A stretch of DNA of 64,000 nt, taken from the NCBI GenBank assembly GCA_023374045.1, contig CM041782.1, forward strand, positions 252,239,810 to 252,303,809. The letters are read 5' to 3'. This DNA is from Limonium bicolor (Eukaryota > Streptophyta > Magnoliopsida > Caryophyllales > Plumbaginaceae). The position numbers were made by a program, and so were the translations under genes. Below, one piece after another: positions 60,507 to 64,000 of the stretch (positions within the stretch are counted from its first letter, which is position 1; each line of letters opens with the position of its first letter). The notes under the pieces were generated by a model, which saw only the letters and a list, made by a program, of their open reading frames with translations, was not told where the DNA came from and did not search any database.

Positions 60507-61314
60507 CTAGTCAGGAAATAATGAAGGGTACTTTGATCTCATCTTATCCTCTAATTCCCACGTGGCCTCTTCGACATCTTGGTTAGACCAGAGAACCTTC
60601 ACCAGTCGCACTGACTTATGGCGAGTGTCCCTAGTCTTGCTATCCAAGATCCTTGAGGAATCTCCACTGATCTCATATTTGGTTCTAACCTCAACCTCTC
60701 AGGCTCTAACACATGGGAGGGGTGGTGCATGTATTTCTTTAGCTGTGAAAAATGAAAAACATCATGCACTTTACCCAGCTCAGCAGGTAAATTCAACATG
60801 TAAGCAACTGGGCCCACCCACTCCGTAATCTCATAAGGACCAACAAACTTCGGGCTCAGCTTGCCCTTCTGCCCAAATTTAAATATACCCTTCATCGGTG
60901 AAACTCGCAGAAATACCCGGTCGCCCACCACGAACTCCAGGTCTCGCCGTCGAACATCAGCATACGACTTCTGCCTATCTTGAGCAGCTCTCATGTTCTC
61001 CCAGATTTGTTGAACTTCAGCCTGAACTTGTTCTAAGTATTCTGGTCCTATAACAACTGTCTCACTCGACTCATCTCAGCAGAGCGGTGTACGACATGGT
61101 CTGCCGTACAACGCTTGAAAAGGCGCCATCTTGATCGAAGCATGATAGTTATTGTTGTAAGAGAACTCGATCAGATGCAACTTGTCAATCTAACTGCCTT
61201 GGAAGTCTAAGGCACAAGCCCTCAGCATGTCCTCGAGTGTCTGAATCGTACGCTTAGTCTGACCATCTGTCTGAGGATGGAACGCGGTACTCAGCTTCAG
61301 TTCTGTACCCAACG
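60507..61314 (-). pseudogene. pol: 3' end of pol of element F: integrase C-terminus and chromodomain
   Basis: Runs from the insertion point of G (61314) to a TAG at 60507-60509. It begins within the integrase core ([15 protein letters not shown] region) and passes [21 protein letters not shown], then DRQKSYADVRRRDLEF and the GPY/F module KLSPKFVGPYEITEW. After one frameshift near 60665 comes an intact chromodomain, LVKVLWSNQDVEEATWELE to KMRSKYPSLF (60510-60608). An amber codon at 61190-61192 replaces a Trp. It is closely similar to elements 1 and 2, so F is a third family member. Its gag, any AlkB, and the rest of pol would lie beyond G, off-window. Confidence 0.87.
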
Positions 61315-62824
61315 TGAAATACCCCTAAATTAATTTAGGGGATTTCTTTTATTTAATATTAAATTATTACATGGAATTATGTATATTAAATTACTATATG
61401 GAATTGGGAAATTTATTTAGGAGTTTTCTCCTATTTAACCCTAATTATTATATTATTATATAGTATTATGAATTTTAGAATAAGATTTATAAGTCAATAA
61501 ATCTAGGGAAAATTTCTAAACACTCCAACTATATTAAAAGATTTTAGGAAGTGTTGGAACATTGTTTTGAAGCATAAAAGTCATATAAAATTCTAGAAAC
61601 CTTAAAGCTTATTAAGCCTTGCTATGGTTGACTTTTTGAGAATGGTCAAACCAGGCCATGAAACCTTACCAATATAGGTTATGGAAAACCATGAAGATCG
61701 ATAAAAAGAACGTCAAAAACGGATCATCCTAACCAAGTTATGATCAAATGAAGTTTAGAGCCAAAATTTTGATAAAGGCTGACGTGGCATGGCCAGCTGA
61801 GTCAGCGCGCGTCTCGGGAATCGCGCCCCCGCATACTTAGTCGTTTATATGCTAGATTTCCGGTAACAGAAAATCAGGTTTTGCCCTATCTTGTGACCTT
61901 CATAACTTTCTCATCTTAAGGAATTTTTGAGTGTCGTCTTCTTTGTTGCCTTCTCCTACATTCCCTCTAAACAACCACAACTCACACAAACCCGAACTCA
62001 TTCTAAATCAACCGGAAATCTGAGCCAAAGTAGCCACCCTGCAAAACCGAAACTGCAGTTCCAGTTTTTCCCTTCGAATCAGGTAACTTCGACTAGCCAT
62101 AACTTCTTCGTTTCTCATCCAAATTTCATGTTCTTTAGCTCGTTTTGAAGAGCTCTAATCCCTCTAAAACTTTCATGTTGATATCCTAAGCCAATTCCCA
62201 ACCGTTTGGAAGAAAAGGTGTCTAAAGTTTCGGTTTCGCCAGCACATAAAATCATACTGAAACTGTAAGGTATAAACTCGTGACTTGCGACCTTAATTTC
62301 TTTCTGTGTGTTGCGAGTTAGGATTAGTTCTTGTTATCAATACGTAGATCTAAGTTTACTCTTTCGATAAGCCCTTATGCATAGCCTAACTCGATCTGTA
62401 CTGCAAGTTATAGATCCTCAAGTCGCTTGGTGAACTGCTCAAAACTCGAATTTTTCCAGAACTTCAAATTCGAATTCCCCCATTTTTTGCAACCCCAGTG
62501 AGTTTCCGATCAAATTGCTCCGATATTGCTGTTCGTAGTCATGTTACCGGCCTAACCCATGTTCCAATTTAATCAATTACGTGTTAGATTAGGAGAATTT
62601 GACAGATTAGTTTTCGAATCGAACTATAAACCCTAACTTCGAACTGATATCGAATCCCGTTGAATCTTGCATATTAGTTGGAGAAATTAGCATCATTAGA
62701 ACCAAAATTCGATTTCGAAACCATAGAAACAAGAATCACTCGATTTCGTTCTGTAGATTAGGAGATATTGAGGATTTAGTACTCGGGTTGGAATTTGCTT
62801 TCGCTGATGAACTCAGCGTTCAGG

Positions 62825-62859
62825 GGCCGTCCGATCTCGTTTTAAAAGATTGGACGGCC
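62825..62859 (+). repeat. 12-bp inverted repeat in the G LTR
   Basis: GGCCGTCCGATC (62825-62836) faces GATTGGACGGCC (62848-62859), with one G-T type mismatch and an 11-nt spacer. Confidence 0.75.
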
Positions 62860-63955
62860 GAGATTAAAACATTTCATAATAAGTTTATAAAAGTTTCTAT
62901 AAATTTCAATAAATAACCCAAACTTGTTGAGTTAATTTAAATACCTTCCCGAATGTGTTTTTGACTTGAAATTTTAACCATAGATTCCTTATTTAATCAA
63001 GTATATTTTGATGTAAATTATTATGGTTTTGGAGTTTTTAAACATAAGTTATGATTTTTGCTAGTTACGGGTTTTCTGGAATTATTTGGCTAAATTAAAA
63101 AGATATTTTTATGAAATAAAAATTTTATAATATGTCTAAAATGTTATAGTTACTGTATATTTAATTTGGGAATTTTTGGGCAGTGGAAAAAGGATTTAAA
63201 AATTGTGTTTATGGGTTTTTCATAAGAATAACTTATAATATAAGGTTTTTAATGTAACCAAAAATTAAAGTATGGTTTGTTAATGAACTTTTTTAGCTGG
63301 GGAAAGTATGGGAAACTAAATTAACGTCTTATAACAGTAAGTTTATAAATGTTTTGGTATTGGTTTTTAAGAGACATGAAATTATTTACATATATGTATA
63401 TATACTTATTTAAGTAGAAACTTTTGTAAATCAGGGAATTTAAATATTTTACATTTAATTTATTATATTATATGGGAGTTAATATTTTTAATTAAAACTA
63501 AGGGAAATATGAATAATATATATATATTTACACATATATTAAAGGGAGTAAGTAGTAACTTAGGGTAAAACAGGAAGTTAATAAATTAACACTTATAATA
63601 ACTAAATATTATAGGAGCTAGTATCCTATGATATAGTTAAAGTAATACTTAATGAACCATACATGGAATGTAGTTAAAAGTTGCAGTATAAGATGGTTTA
63701 AATTCGATAAGTTACATAAGGGATGTCCTAGTTAAATTCTAATACAGGTATACTTATATTTATAAAAAAATAAAGGAAAACATTTTATTTATTAAACCAT
63801 ATGTCGGTTGAGTTATGCCTAGAAGTTATTAAACATAAATAAATACAAAAATTTCCTAAAAATGTTATGGGTAAATCTGAATACATATAGATGTATATAA
63901 ATATATTAAAATAGATGAGGGAAATAGTATTCCTTGTGATAGTTATAATAAGTAG

Positions 63956-63956
<1 letters not shown>

Positions 63957-64000
<44 letters not shown>
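63957..64000. repeat. TA dinucleotide microsatellite at the window end
   Basis: Uninterrupted (TA)n for about 44 bp, running off the window. Confidence 0.95.

Larger units (their letters stand above)
61315..64000 (+). mobile_element. Element G: start of a plus-strand LTR inserted in F integrase
   Basis: The F coding sequence breaks after ...cccaacg and TGAAATACCCC begins, the start of a chromovirus-type LTR, here on the plus strand. caacg (61310-61314) would be the target duplication. At least 2.7 kb of LTR follows. The first 1.5 kb is mixed composition, with a possible leader splice donor (atcag/gtaacttcg near 62081). The rest is AT-rich and ends in a TA microsatellite. No gene is supportable; a 73-codon frame at 61927 has no recognisable motif. 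Confidence 0.75.

Overview
The window is repeat-dense plant nuclear DNA, almost certainly from a dicot chromosome. It shows no ordinary host gene, rRNA, tRNA or CRISPR. Almost all of it is LTR retrotransposons, nearly all read on the minus strand, some nested. Plant origin is supported by Ty3/Gypsy chromovirus pol with a C-terminal chromodomain, an initiator-tRNA-Met primer site, and Athila/Tat-type gag elements primed by a tRNA-Asp-type site. I cannot name the species.

Layout. 1-9744: element 1, a chromovirus cut by the left window edge (pol, AlkB, gag, then a 4.1 kb 5' LTR). 9745-12079 and 26447-27297: AT-rich, LTR-like DNA split by element 2. 12080-26446: element 2, a full-length relative of element 1 with two ~4 kb LTRs. 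27298-42357: a tandem LTR-gag-LTR-gag-LTR-(partial) array of a gag-only Athila/Tat-like element. 42358-43517: an old LTR fragment. 43749-57661: element E, a full-length element with an exact 5-bp target duplication (ATTCC), 4.5 kb LTRs and a decayed non-coding interior. It sits in a short fragment that ends like a plus-strand LTR (43518-43748 plus 57667-57835). 57836-61314: element F, a 3' LTR and the 3' end of integrase with an intact chromodomain. 61315-64000: element G, the start of a different plus-strand LTR inserted into F's integrase.

Main result. Elements 1 and 2 both carry an AlkB-type Fe(II)/2-oxoglutarate dioxygenase between the gag zinc knuckles and the protease. The HxD, distal His and RxxxxxR signatures are present in both copies. 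Splice sites and reading phases suggest a built-in switch. The gag exon ends in phase 1 at a donor that can join either an AlkB exon ending in its own stop (giving Gag-AlkB) or, skipping that exon, an exon opening straight into protease-RT-RNase H-integrase (giving Gag-Pol). Gag itself is split by one further intron in element 1 and two in element 2. Element 1 has lost the first intron exactly at the splice junction, as expected if a spliced RNA was reverse transcribed. Element E looks like a non-autonomous relative moved in trans: it keeps the LTR ends, the primer site and its hairpin, and the polypurine tract.

Caveat: copies differ very often by single-base indels, many in homopolymers, so some frameshifts may be uncorrected long-read errors rather than real decay. 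No identities were computed; all comparisons were by eye.
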